From Paenibacillus lemnae (GTDB lineage: Bacteria > Bacillota > Bacilli > Paenibacillales > Paenibacillaceae), in contig NZ_JABBPN010000004.1 of NCBI RefSeq assembly GCF_012933385.1, positions 62,001 to 126,000 of the forward strand: DNA of 64,000 nucleotides, written 5' to 3'. This document shows positions 33,015-41,172 of the stretch, in pieces (the first letter of the stretch is position 1; every line of letters starts with the position of its first letter). The position numbers were made by a program, and so were the translations under genes. The notes beneath the pieces were generated by a model. That model saw only the letters and a list, made by a program, of their open reading frames with translations. It searched no databases and was not told the DNA's origin.

Positions 33015-34076
33015 ATGAGCATTGTTAAAATTGGATTGATCGGAAGCGGCTCTATCTCCGAATCCCACCTGCAGGCCTATAAAGCAAATCCAAAGGTACA
33101 GTTGGTGGCCATCTGTGACCTCAATGAAGAAAGAGCCCGTCAAAAGGCTGAAAAATTCAACATTCCAAACGTGTATACCGATTATAATAAACTGCTCGGC
33201 AATTCCGAAGTGGAAGCAGTCAGCATTTGTACCTGGAACAATTCTCATGCCGAAATCAGCATTGCCGCACTGCGTGCCGGAAAGAACGTTCTTTGTGAGA
33301 AGCCGCTTTGCAAAACGGTGGATGAAGCACTGCAGGTTGAGCAGGCTGTCCGGGAATCCGGAAAGTTTCTGCAGGTTGGCTATGTGCGCCGTCACGCGTC
33401 CAGCATCGGGGTACTAAAAAAATTCATCGATGCCGATGATTTAGGCCAGATTTATTTTGCAAAGGCTAGTCTCATTCGTCGTCTTGGCAATCCTGGCGGC
33501 TGGTTCGCTGACAAAGAACGCTCTGGCGGAGGTCCGCTGATTGATATCGGTGTTCATGTTATCGACCTGTGCTGGTATCTCATGGGCAAGCCGAAGGTGA
33601 AGTCTGTCAGCGGCAATACATACAACAAGCTGGGCAACCGTTCCAACATCGAGAATCTGGACTTTTATAAAGCGGCTGACTATGATGCTTCCCTCAACAC
33701 TGTCGAAGACATGGCCAATGCGCTGATTCGTTTCGAGAATGGTGCATCCCTTATGGTCGATGTGAGCTTCACGCTTCATGCAAAAGACAACTCGGCACAA
33801 GTGAACATCTACGGTGACAAAGGCGGTGCAGAGATTGAGCCTAAACTTGCCATCGTGACAGAACGCCACAACACAATGATCAATATTGATCCTCAAATCA
33901 CTTCTCCGGGCTTTGAATTCCAGGGTGCGTTTAACAACGAAATCAATCATTTCGTGGACAGCTGTCTCGGCTTGACTGAAACGAACAGTCCGGTCGAAGA
34001 TGGTGTTGAGATGATCAAAATTCTGAATGCAGTCTACCAATCCGCTGCCGAAGGCCGCGAGATTCACTTCGATTAA
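33015..34076 (+). CDS. Gfo/Idh/MocA-family oxidoreductase
   Basis: A 353-residue NAD(P)-dependent sugar or inositol dehydrogenase. It has an N-terminal Rossmann fold with I-G-L-I-G-S-G-S-I-S and the family signature C-E-K-P-L-C near residue 95, then the alpha/beta substrate domain with G-G-G-P-L-I-D-I-G-V-H near 175 carrying the catalytic Asp and His. First gene of a three-gene operon with two TIM-barrel isomerases. Substrate not identifiable. Confidence 0.9.
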   Translation: MSIVKIGLIGSGSISESHLQAYKANPKVQLVAICDLNEERARQKAEKFNIPNVYTDYNKLLGNSEVEAVSICTWNNSHAEISIAALRAGKNVLCEKPLCKTVDEALQVEQAVRESGKFLQVGYVRRHASSIGVLKKFIDADDLGQIYFAKASLIRRLGNPGGWFADKERSGGGPLIDIGVHVIDLCWYLMGKPKVKSVSGNTYNKLGNRSNIENLDFYKAADYDASLNTVEDMANALIRFENGASLMVDVSFTLHAKDNSAQVNIYGDKGGAEIEPKLAIVTERHNTMINIDPQITSPGFEFQGAFNNEINHFVDSCLGLTETNSPVEDGVEMIKILNAVYQSAAEGREIHFD

Positions 34077-34091
34077 GGGGGAGCTCTAATC

Positions 34092-34970
34092 ATGCCATTG
34101 AACAACAAGATCGGTGTTATTGTAGACAGCTTCGGCGTCGGTGTTCGTGAAGGTCTGATCAAGGCCAAGGAGGTTGGTGCGGACGGCGTACAGATTTATG
34201 CCGTTTCCGGCGAGATGGACCCTGCCAATCTGACCCCCGCTAACCGCAAGGAACTTCGAGATTATATCGATGGACTGGGACTTGAAATTTCCGCTTTATG
34301 CGGCGATCTGGCTGGCCATGGCTTTCAGGATGGAGAAGCTAATCCCGGTAAGGTGGAGAAATCCAAGCGAATCCTGGATTTGGCGCTTGAGCTCGGCAGT
34401 TCGGTCGTGACCACCCACATTGGCATTGTTCCCGATGATAAGAACGGACGGATCTATGGTGCCATGCAGCAGGCTTGTGAAGAGCTTGGCGTGTATGCCA
34501 AAAGCATGAATGCCTATTTTGCGATTGAAACCGGACCTGAGCCGGCCTCTCATCTGAAAAGCTTCCTGGACAGTCTGAGCACGAACGGCGTATCCGTCAA
34601 CTTTGATCCGGCAAACATGGTCATGGTGACTGGAGACGATCCTGTAGCAGGCGTCAAGCTGTTAAAGGATTATCTCGTACACACTCATGTGAAAGACGGC
34701 AGACGTCTGCGTCCGGTCGATCCGCGGGACGTATACGGGTTCCTCGGATACGGTGCCATGGATCATGAGAAAATCGCGGAGATGGCTTCTTCCGGTGCCG
34801 CTTTTGAAGAACTGGCACTGGGCGAAGGTGATGTGGATTTCCCGGCGTACTTCGCTGCACTTCAGGAGATCGGCTATAACGGTTATCTCACCATTGAACG
34901 TGAAGTCGATAAGCAGCCGGAAGCTGATATCCGCAAAGCCGTACAATTCATTAAAACTTTCAAGGCATAA
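34092..34970 (+). CDS. Sugar phosphate isomerase/epimerase (xylose-isomerase-like TIM barrel)
   Basis: A 292-residue TIM-barrel protein of the AP-endonuclease-2/IolE-like family. Metal-ligand positions are seen in I-E-T-G-P-E-P near 150, N-F-D-P-A-N near 180, H-T-H-V-K-D near 205 and T-I-E-R-E-V near 270. The start follows GGGGGAG, 15 bases after the oxidoreductase stop. Probably isomerises the keto product of that enzyme. Confidence 0.85.
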   Translation: MPLNNKIGVIVDSFGVGVREGLIKAKEVGADGVQIYAVSGEMDPANLTPANRKELRDYIDGLGLEISALCGDLAGHGFQDGEANPGKVEKSKRILDLALELGSSVVTTHIGIVPDDKNGRIYGAMQQACEELGVYAKSMNAYFAIETGPEPASHLKSFLDSLSTNGVSVNFDPANMVMVTGDDPVAGVKLLKDYLVHTHVKDGRRLRPVDPRDVYGFLGYGAMDHEKIAEMASSGAAFEELALGEGDVDFPAYFAALQEIGYNGYLTIEREVDKQPEADIRKAVQFIKTFKA

Positions 34971-34998
34971 CTGCCTGATCCGGAGAGGAGAACATCAC

Positions 34999-35859
34999 AT
35001 GAAATTAGGAGTCAGCTCATACAGCTTGTTTCAAGCTATGAATGCAGGACGGATGAATATTTTGGAGGTCATCGACTGGGTTGCTGAAATCGGGGGCGAA
35101 CATATCGAAATCGTTCCAGGACTCGGTTACAATTTTCAAGACCAGCCGGATTTGGAGCAGCAGATCATTGACAAGGCGAAATCGGCCGGCATTGAAATTT
35201 CCAACTATGCTATCGGCGCCAACTTTATTACGGAAACGGATGAACAGTATGAGGCAGAGATTGCAAGGGTGATCGCAGAGGTGGATCGTGTACACCGTCT
35301 AGGCGCCAAGCTGATGCGTCATGATGTGGCCTCACGCCCGGACACCTCCATCGCCAATTTCAATCAGGATCTGGAGAAGGTCGCAGCTGCCTGCCGCCGC
35401 ATCGCTGATCATGCGAAGCAGTTTGATATTACGACGAGTCTTGAAAATCACGGATACTATGTTCAAGCCAGCGACCGGGTTCAGAGCGTCATTCATGCGG
35501 TCGACCGGCCGAACTTTAAAACAACCCTGGATGTCGGCAACTTCGTCTGTGTGGATGAGGATCCGCTCTCTGCAGTCAAGAAAAATCTGCCTTATGCATC
35601 CATGGTTCATATAAAAGATTTCTACATCCGTCCGTCTACCCGCAATCCGGGTGAAGGCTGGTTTAAAAGCTCCGGAGGCAGCTATCTTCGCGGAGCGATT
35701 GCGGGCCATGGAGACCTTGATATGTATGAAATCATTCGCAGCGTGAAATCTTCCGGCTATAACGGCTTCCTTTCGATTGAATATGAAGGCATGGAAGAAT
35801 GTACAAAAGGCACCAAAATTGCCTTCGACAATGTAAAGCGCATTTGGGATGAAGTATAA
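34999..35859 (+). CDS. Second sugar phosphate isomerase/epimerase (TIM barrel)
   Basis: A 286-residue TIM-barrel isomerase of the same superfamily as its neighbour but clearly distinct in sequence. It begins M-K-L-G-V-S-S-Y-S and has T-S-L-E-N-H-G near 150, T-L-D-V-G-N near 180, V-H-I-K-D near 210 and S-I-E-Y-E-G near 260. ATG 34999 has GAGAGGAG upstream; the long frame from 34753 runs through the previous gene and is rejected. Last gene of the operon, followed by a terminator. Confidence 0.87.
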   Translation: MKLGVSSYSLFQAMNAGRMNILEVIDWVAEIGGEHIEIVPGLGYNFQDQPDLEQQIIDKAKSAGIEISNYAIGANFITETDEQYEAEIARVIAEVDRVHRLGAKLMRHDVASRPDTSIANFNQDLEKVAAACRRIADHAKQFDITTSLENHGYYVQASDRVQSVIHAVDRPNFKTTLDVGNFVCVDEDPLSAVKKNLPYASMVHIKDFYIRPSTRNPGEGWFKSSGGSYLRGAIAGHGDLDMYEIIRSVKSSGYNGFLSIEYEGMEECTKGTKIAFDNVKRIWDEV

Positions 35860-35888
35860 AACTTTAGCAGCATGAAACCTTACAATAT

Positions 35889-35934
35889 GAAGGGGCTGTA
35901 CCGCCAGAGTTGATCTGGCAGTACAGCCCCTTGT
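35889..35934 (+). terminator. Terminator of the oxidoreductase-isomerase operon
   Basis: AAGGGGCTGTAC and GTACAGCCCCTT, with a second GCCAGA/TCTGGC pairing inside, form a stem of about 18 bp followed by a short T-rich tail. Confidence 0.85.
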
Positions 35935-36055
35935 TTGTATGCTGTCCCTCAGCCTGCCTCCACTCCATTGCTTGACTGTTACTTTTTCCTTCTCGACCCA
36001 AGCACAATCTTGTCTACCACATCTAATATAGTATTCTGGCAAAGGCGGTGTGAAG

Positions 36056-36763
36056 ATGAACATGGGAGTTCATAGAGAAGTGATGATGCAAAAGCCTTGT
36101 ATCCTATCAAAACCGGTAAATGGAACACGTCGTGTAAATACAGTCACTTTATCAAGCAATTGGAGCGGATACGCGATACCGGGCAAGAAAGGAGCTTTCA
36201 CACGTATTCAAGGCTCATGGACCGTTCCATTCGTTAGACCTACATCTCGGGACACGTATTCTTCTGCATGGATCGGCATTGACGGATTCCGCAATACCAG
36301 CCTGATCCAAACCGGTACCGCTCATGATTTTGTCCATGGAAAACCCGAATACTATGCCTGGTGGGAGATTCTTCCGGCTGCAGAAACAAGAATCCCCAAG
36401 CCGGTTCGGCCTGGGGATCAAATGGCTGCTGTTATCGTGAAACGTTCTTCGCAAAAATGGCTGATCACCCTTCGCAACTTGACGCAAAATTGGGTGTTCC
36501 AAACACTGCAGCGCTACGCTGGCCCGGGTTCGTCAGCAGAATGGATTGTCGAGGCGCCTTCTATTAATAACATTACGACAGATCTTGCCAAATTCTCACC
36601 GGTGACCTTTAGAAACTGCAGAGTAAACAAGAAAAATCCGAGATTCAAGCCTGCTCAAGCTGTTGTCATGGTTCAGAACAACCGCATCGTCTCCGTTCCT
36701 TCCCGGCCGCTTGGTGCTGGAGACGCCTTTGTAGTGCGAAGAACCAGCATACCTGTTCGATAA
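36056..36763 (+). CDS. G1 family peptidase (eqolisin)
   Basis: A 235-residue protein of the glutamic peptidase family G1, first described from fungi. The beta-sandwich motifs are in order: N-W-S-G-Y, G-S-W-T-V-P, A-W-I-G-I-D-G, L-I-Q-T-G-T with the presumed catalytic Q85, Y-Y-A-W-W-E near 100, and A-E-W-I-V-E with presumed catalytic E166. Then S-P-V-T-F-R-N-C follows. No signal peptide or prodomain is visible, unlike secreted fungal enzymes. ATG 36056 is favoured over GTG 36050 by spacing from AAAGG. Single gene, convergent with the aldo/keto reductase. Confidence 0.8.
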   Translation: MNMGVHREVMMQKPCILSKPVNGTRRVNTVTLSSNWSGYAIPGKKGAFTRIQGSWTVPFVRPTSRDTYSSAWIGIDGFRNTSLIQTGTAHDFVHGKPEYYAWWEILPAAETRIPKPVRPGDQMAAVIVKRSSQKWLITLRNLTQNWVFQTLQRYAGPGSSAEWIVEAPSINNITTDLAKFSPVTFRNCRVNKKNPRFKPAQAVVMVQNNRIVSVPSRPLGAGDAFVVRRTSIPVR

Positions 36764-36773
36764 ACCGCCGCGC

Positions 36774-37691
36774 TTAACGCCAAGCAGCGGGATGAGAATC
36801 ATTTACGAGATCGAGTTCCACAGCCTTGGCGTTGTCTTCGACCTGCTCTACACTTTTACATCCAGGAATGACACAGCTGACAGCCGGGTGCTGCAGACAC
36901 CAGGCCAGAGCCCACTCTGCCATGCCTGTGCCGCCCGGCACTTCCTTCTGCTTGATCTCCTCCACCAGACGAAGCTTGGCATCAATCTCTTCCCGGTCAT
37001 GTCCTTTGCGCACATTATCGCTGAACACCGCTCCCGGCTTGTATTTTCCGCTCAGATATCCACTTGCAAGAGGGACTCGGGCAAGGACACCAAGATCCTG
37101 TCTCTGGCAGGAAGGAAGCACTTCTTCTTCCGGCGCCTGATCCAGGCGGTTATACACCACCTGTATAGCTTTAGCATTCACCTCATTTGCTTTATTCGTC
37201 TGGTAAATGTTCTGGTTACTGCCGATTGAAATGCCTAAATTACGTATTTTTCCAGCCTGCATCTGCTTGTCCAGCATCGTCCACAAGGCATCGTTATTAA
37301 ATACCTCATCGGATCCGGAGTGGAACTGATAGAGATCGATATAATCAGTCTGTAACGCTTTCAAAGATTCTTCCAGCTGGACCTGGATCTGGTTAACGTC
37401 CCATGCGTTCTCCCAGTGGTCATGCCACTGATGTCCAAATTTGGACGCGACGACCCAGTCCTCTCTCTTATCTCTTGCCAGAAAATCTCCTATAAATTTC
37501 TCGGACATATGATGCGGTCCGTAGCACTCTGCCGTATCAATCAGATTGATGCCGAGCTCTTTGGAACGGCCAAGAATAGCATCAACTTCCTGCTGATCAA
37601 AATTCTTTCCCCAGTCTCCGCCAAACTGCCAGGTACCCACACCTACAACGGATACTTTAAGCTCCGTACTGCCTAATCTTCTGTATTTCAT
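36774..37691 (-). CDS. Aldo/keto reductase
   Basis: A 305-residue NADP(H)-dependent TIM-barrel reductase of the YajO/tas-like branch. The catalytic tetrad is traceable: D (I-D-T-A-E-C-Y) near 50, Y55 in the same block, K (V-A-S-K-F-G) near 83 and H (Y-Q-F-H-S-G) near 120. The cofactor-binding end has C-V-I-P-G-C-K-S. ATG 37691 is spaced 9 bases from GAGGAG; the frame's GTG at 37700 is too close. A cre-like box lies about 60 bases upstream. Confidence 0.88.
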   Translation of the reverse strand: MKYRRLGSTELKVSVVGVGTWQFGGDWGKNFDQQEVDAILGRSKELGINLIDTAECYGPHHMSEKFIGDFLARDKREDWVVASKFGHQWHDHWENAWDVNQIQVQLEESLKALQTDYIDLYQFHSGSDEVFNNDALWTMLDKQMQAGKIRNLGISIGSNQNIYQTNKANEVNAKAIQVVYNRLDQAPEEEVLPSCQRQDLGVLARVPLASGYLSGKYKPGAVFSDNVRKGHDREEIDAKLRLVEEIKQKEVPGGTGMAEWALAWCLQHPAVSCVIPGCKSVEQVEDNAKAVELDLVNDSHPAAWR

Positions 37692-37751
37692 CTGTCTCAC
37701 TCCTCAAGTGTAGTATGATTTCATTTCGTAACGCCTATATACTACTTAATA

Positions 37752-37766
37752 TTGTAATCGTTTGCA
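37752..37766. promoter_or_regulatory. Candidate CcpA (cre) or LacI-family operator
   Basis: TTGTAATCGTTTGCA fits every fixed position of the relaxed cre consensus WTGNAANCGNWNNCW. It sits about 60 bases upstream of the aldo/keto reductase start. Catabolite control of that gene is an inference. Confidence 0.5.
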
Positions 37767-37900
37767 AACCGTTGAAGTTAAACTTTACCATTCTGAATGA
37801 CTGTGATGGCAAGTGTTCTTATGACCGTTATTCGTTATTGCCTCCAAAATGCTAGGAATTATTATTTCATCGGAATGTTTTTATCTCAATTATAGAAAGA

Positions 37901-38050
37901 GTGAGAACCAATCTGGAGAAGCGAAGCGGTCCGCTCAAAGCTTTCCGTAGGAAAGCTAGCATCAGAAGCATAAGCTATCACCGGATTAACCCTTAATAGA
38001 AACATTCGAACAATCCGGGGATAACAGCGATCGGAAGATGGTTCTCAATC
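37901..38050 (-). repeat. Dispersed repeat element A, full copy with terminal inverted repeats
   Basis: A 150-base element bounded by imperfect inverted repeats, GTGAGAACCAATCTGG at 37901 and the complement of GATTGAGAACCATCTTCC ending at 38050. On the minus strand it matches copy 1 (1026-1155) from GATTGAGAACC through the CCGCTTCGCT block. Internal parts (AAGC...GCTT, GGAAAGC...GCTTTCC) can pair too. It has no coding capacity. Its end overlaps the stop codon of the AraC-type gene at 38045. With the cre box it fills the 37692-38044 gap. Confidence 0.7.
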
Positions 38051-39118
38051 ATATACAGGATTATCTGCTGCACGAAATTGACCCGGTGTCATTCCAGTCC
38101 ACTTTTTGAACGCATTATGAAAGGCACTGGGTTCGGAAAAATGAAGCAAGTAAGCGATATCTCCAACAGCATACCCTCTCTCCTTCAAATAGCTGATTGC
38201 CAGTTCTTTTCGGACGGCTGCCGACAGTTCATGGAATGAGGTTCCTTCCTCCCTCAAACGCAGCTGCAGCGTTCTCATACTGATTGCAAAGTGCTGAGCC
38301 GTCTGCTGCAGAGTTGGAAGATACGAGGGGATACACTTCTTCATCCATAGGGACACCTGCTCTGTAAATGGTCTTTGATGATTAAGTTCACCGCGGCTGG
38401 CTTCCGCCATGTTCTCGAACATCTGAAGCAGCTTGGGATCGGAATACAAGACCGGGTAACTTAAAATTTCTTTATCCATAAATAATGCATGATATTCGGT
38501 CCCGAATACCGGATACCGTCCGAATATGCCCATATATGGCTCAATATCAGACGGCTGTTCATGGCAAAACCAAACGTCCCGCAGAGAGATGGACCGGTTG
38601 CTCAGCCTGGATATCATGTGGAACAGAGAACCGGCCATATCCTCAGCACAATGCCTGGACAGGGTTCCTCCAGGGGACTGAAGAAAAAGTCGAAGCATCA
38701 AGTTTTCGCCGCTCACTTCCCAATCCAAATTAAACCCGCTGCACAGCAGCATGTTGTACCGCTGATAAGATTTCAGGGCATCAGAAATGGTCTTTGAATG
38801 CAGCATAACATAACCGAGAATCCCCATATCTTCGAAATCCATAATCTGGCCCTGATGCAGGCCGAAGTGATCATCACCCGTGTATGCGGCAGCTGCAGTG
38901 ACCAGCTTTTCGAAATCAGACCGGTCCAGCCTTCCCTCCATATTTTGCAAGACCTCCCCATCAAATCCCGCAAACTCGAAAAATTCTTCTACATCATATC
39001 CCTTGTGAACAAGAGCCTTCATAACCGGATATACCATCGAGACAGCAATGCCCTGACTGTCCAAATGCCTTCTCCCCCCGTCTGCGCAAAATCTCAATTT
39101 CGCTGCGTGTTCCATCAT
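38045..39118 (-). CDS. AraC-family regulator with Arabinose_bd-like N-terminal domain (OruR/VirF type)
   Basis: A 357-residue regulator. The N-terminal ~200 residues are of the type found in ArgR/OruR regulators (D-D-H-F-G-L-H-Q-G, G-I-L-G-Y-V-M-L-H-S). The C-terminal ~95 residues form the AraC HTH pair, with M-R-T-L-Q-L-R-L and the signature F-S-E-P-S-A-F-H-N-A-F-K-K-W-T-G-M-T-P-G-Q-F-R. GGAGAG precedes ATG 39118. It is divergent from a flavodoxin-fold reductase 90 bases away, a likely target. The last Asp codon and TGA stop come from repeat element A. Confidence 0.85.
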   Translation of the reverse strand: MMEHAAKLRFCADGGRRHLDSQGIAVSMVYPVMKALVHKGYDVEEFFEFAGFDGEVLQNMEGRLDRSDFEKLVTAAAAYTGDDHFGLHQGQIMDFEDMGILGYVMLHSKTISDALKSYQRYNMLLCSGFNLDWEVSGENLMLRLFLQSPGGTLSRHCAEDMAGSLFHMISRLSNRSISLRDVWFCHEQPSDIEPYMGIFGRYPVFGTEYHALFMDKEILSYPVLYSDPKLLQMFENMAEASRGELNHQRPFTEQVSLWMKKCIPSYLPTLQQTAQHFAISMRTLQLRLREEGTSFHELSAAVRKELAISYLKERGYAVGDIAYLLHFSEPSAFHNAFKKWTGMTPGQFRAADNPVYD

Positions 39119-39208
39119 TTCATTCTCTCCGATCCTTCGATATGCTGGTTTCAGATATCATAACCCTTTCATTATATACCTGAACGGGATCATAGAAGGA
39201 GCGGGAAT

Positions 39209-39790
39209 ATGAAAACCAATATTTTGATTATTAATGGACATCCGGATGAACAAAGCTTCTGTACAGCGCTTGGAGATGCTTATGAAAGCGGCTCGAGAAA
39301 TGCAGGGATCGAGGTGAGGAGATTGAATCTGGGCAAGCTAGACTTCAATCCAAACCTGCAGTTTGGATACCGTCAGCGGACTGAGCTGGAGGTGGATCTG
39401 ATTCATGCCCAGCAGCAGATCACATGGGCTGATCATCTCGTATGGGTGTACCCGACCTGGTGGGGTTCCATGCCCGCCATCATGAAAGGGTTTATTGATC
39501 GTGTATTTCTGCCCGGTTATGCGTTTAAATACCGGGAGCATTCTCAGCTATGGGATAAACTTCTGGCCGGCAAATCCGCACGGCTGATCATCACGACAGA
39601 CACCCCTGCATGGTACAACCGTCTGGTATACAGACAGGCGGGCTATCGGGTCATGAAAAACAATGTTTTACAATTTTGCGGCATAAATCCGGTTCGTATC
39701 ACCGAGATTGGTCCGGTCAAACCGTCAACCGAGAAACAGCGCAGTGCTTGGCTGGAGCGTATCGGGCGGCTTGGAGCAACAGCTAAATAA
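39209..39790 (+). CDS. NAD(P)H dehydrogenase (quinone)/flavodoxin-fold reductase
   Basis: A 193-residue FMN/FAD-binding protein of the NQO1/KefF/MdaB family. The N-terminal I-L-I-I-N-G-H-P-D-E-Q-S-F-C binds the flavin phosphate. Y-P-T-W-W-G-S-M-P-A-I-M-K-G-F-I-D-R-V is the family core near 80. It reduces quinones or similar electrophiles at the expense of NAD(P)H. ATG follows GGAGCGGG. Divergent AraC-type regulator upstream; convergent MFS exporter 2 bases downstream. Confidence 0.87.
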   Translation: MKTNILIINGHPDEQSFCTALGDAYESGSRNAGIEVRRLNLGKLDFNPNLQFGYRQRTELEVDLIHAQQQITWADHLVWVYPTWWGSMPAIMKGFIDRVFLPGYAFKYREHSQLWDKLLAGKSARLIITTDTPAWYNRLVYRQAGYRVMKNNVLQFCGINPVRITEIGPVKPSTEKQRSAWLERIGRLGATAK

Positions 39791-39791
39791 C

Positions 39792-41105
39792 CTAATTGAA
39801 ATCCCGAATCGGTTTCAGAAACAAAAAGGTGAATATTCCGATAACGGACAACAGCACACCGATGACCATCAGCGTCGAGGCAGGTCCGAAATAATCCGCA
39901 CAATACGCAGATACCGCAAGTCCGCCTGGCGGGACCACACTTGTCAGCGATCCAATGATGCCGAAGGCACGGCCCAGCATTTCGGTTTTCACACGAAGGC
40001 GAAGCATGATCTGTACCAGCAGTGTTGCAAAGGCAAACATAAATCCAGCCAGAAAGATCAGTCCTATAGATAGGAAAAGATGGCGGCTGAAGGTCATCAG
40101 AACGAAGGTCGGCCCCAGTAAAAAAATACCGGCAAAGATGAACCATCCGCGTCTTTGCAGACGGTGATCCAGGGTTAGAATCAGAAAAGACCCTGCGAGA
40201 TAGCCCACCGGAAAAGAGGCTTCAATCAATCCAAAGGAGGCTGGATTCACCTGCCACACCTTCACAGCCACCACCTGAATCAGCATCAGGCAGGAGGTAA
40301 AGAACAGCATCAAGGATGGCGACAAAATAATTACGGCCCGGGCTACCGGATCATTCTTGATAAATAAAATCCCGCTCCAGATATCGGAGAGAAATTTACT
40401 GCGCTCTGCTGCTGGCTGCTCATCTTCTATGGAAGATTCAGAGACTTCATCATGTACCACTGTTTCATTTGCGCCATTCAGCGTTCGGCCTGCAAGAAAA
40501 ATAAGCAGTGCCGATATCAGGAATGTACAACCGTCTACCAAAATAGCCGCGACACCGCCAAACCAGGTAATTGCAATACCGCCCAGGGCCAAACCGCTGA
40601 CTCTTGCGATATTCTCCATAATGTTGACCAGGCTGGTGGACCGCTGAATCTGCTCCGTACCGGCAAATTTCACCATAGACGCCTGCATCGCCGGTGAATG
40701 AAACAAGCCTGAGATGGCGGTAAAGGCAACAAGTGCAAATACAATCATTGTGGAATCCGGTGACAAACCGATACAGAGAGCTACCCCGATGGTAAACAGG
40801 GCCCGCAGGATATCAGCCGTGGTCATTAATGTAATCCGGTTGCTTCGATCTGCCACGGTGCCGGCGACGGCACCAAACAACAAAGAGCTGATCATATAGA
40901 TGCCCATGACGACTGACATCATTCTTGCACTTCCTGTAGTCTCCAGAATCCAGAGACTTAACGCGATCGAATGAAAACCATTCCCTGCCACACTTAACGT
41001 ATATCCTGTCAGCAGCAGCATAAATGGTTTGTTTCTCCTCAGAGAGTTTCCCTGGACGGATGGCGATCTGCTCTCCAGTCGCTGCTGCCCTAACTCACTC
41101 TGCAT
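39792..41105 (-). CDS. MFS transporter (MFS_3 / EntS-like exporter)
   Basis: A 437-residue, twelve-helix transporter. The N-terminus is soluble and basic, then the loop motif G-T-V-A-D-R-S-N-R-I follows helix 2. The long central cytoplasmic loop (about 205-245) is acidic (E-S-S-I-E-D-E-Q). Relatives export siderophores or macrolides. AAAAGGGG lies before the ATG. A palindrome CTTAATCGTTTAAG sits 20 bases before the start, matching sites near the remnant at 42.5 kb; the adjacent LacI-type regulator probably acts there. Confidence 0.82.
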   Translation of the reverse strand: MQSELGQQRLESRSPSVQGNSLRRNKPFMLLLTGYTLSVAGNGFHSIALSLWILETTGSARMMSVVMGIYMISSLLFGAVAGTVADRSNRITLMTTADILRALFTIGVALCIGLSPDSTMIVFALVAFTAISGLFHSPAMQASMVKFAGTEQIQRSTSLVNIMENIARVSGLALGGIAITWFGGVAAILVDGCTFLISALLIFLAGRTLNGANETVVHDEVSESSIEDEQPAAERSKFLSDIWSGILFIKNDPVARAVIILSPSLMLFFTSCLMLIQVVAVKVWQVNPASFGLIEASFPVGYLAGSFLILTLDHRLQRRGWFIFAGIFLLGPTFVLMTFSRHLFLSIGLIFLAGFMFAFATLLVQIMLRLRVKTEMLGRAFGIIGSLTSVVPPGGLAVSAYCADYFGPASTLMVIGVLLSVIGIFTFLFLKPIRDFN

Positions 41106-41123
41106 GACGCATTCCCCTTTTCG

Positions 41124-41137
41124 CTTAATCGTTTAAG
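41124..41137. promoter_or_regulatory. LacI-type operator, site 1
   Basis: CTTAATCGTTTAAG, an almost perfect palindrome centred on CG, lies between the regulator's terminator and the MFS start codon. A related TTTAACCGATAAA follows at once. The same sequence recurs at 42526 and 42547. Confidence 0.6.
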
Positions 41138-41146
41138 TTTAACCGA

Positions 41147-41172
41147 TAAAAGAAGCCGACAGCAGTCGGCTC
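41147..41172 (-). terminator. Terminator of the LacI-type regulator gene
   Basis: AGCCGAC (minus strand 41171-41165) pairs with GTCGGCT (41160-41154) around four bases, followed by TTCTTTT. The stem begins at the stop codon. Confidence 0.65.

Noticed and set aside
39643-40146. 167-codon minus-strand frame overlapping the reductase and MFS genes
   Set aside because: It spans the ends of two well-supported genes in another frame and shows no domain.
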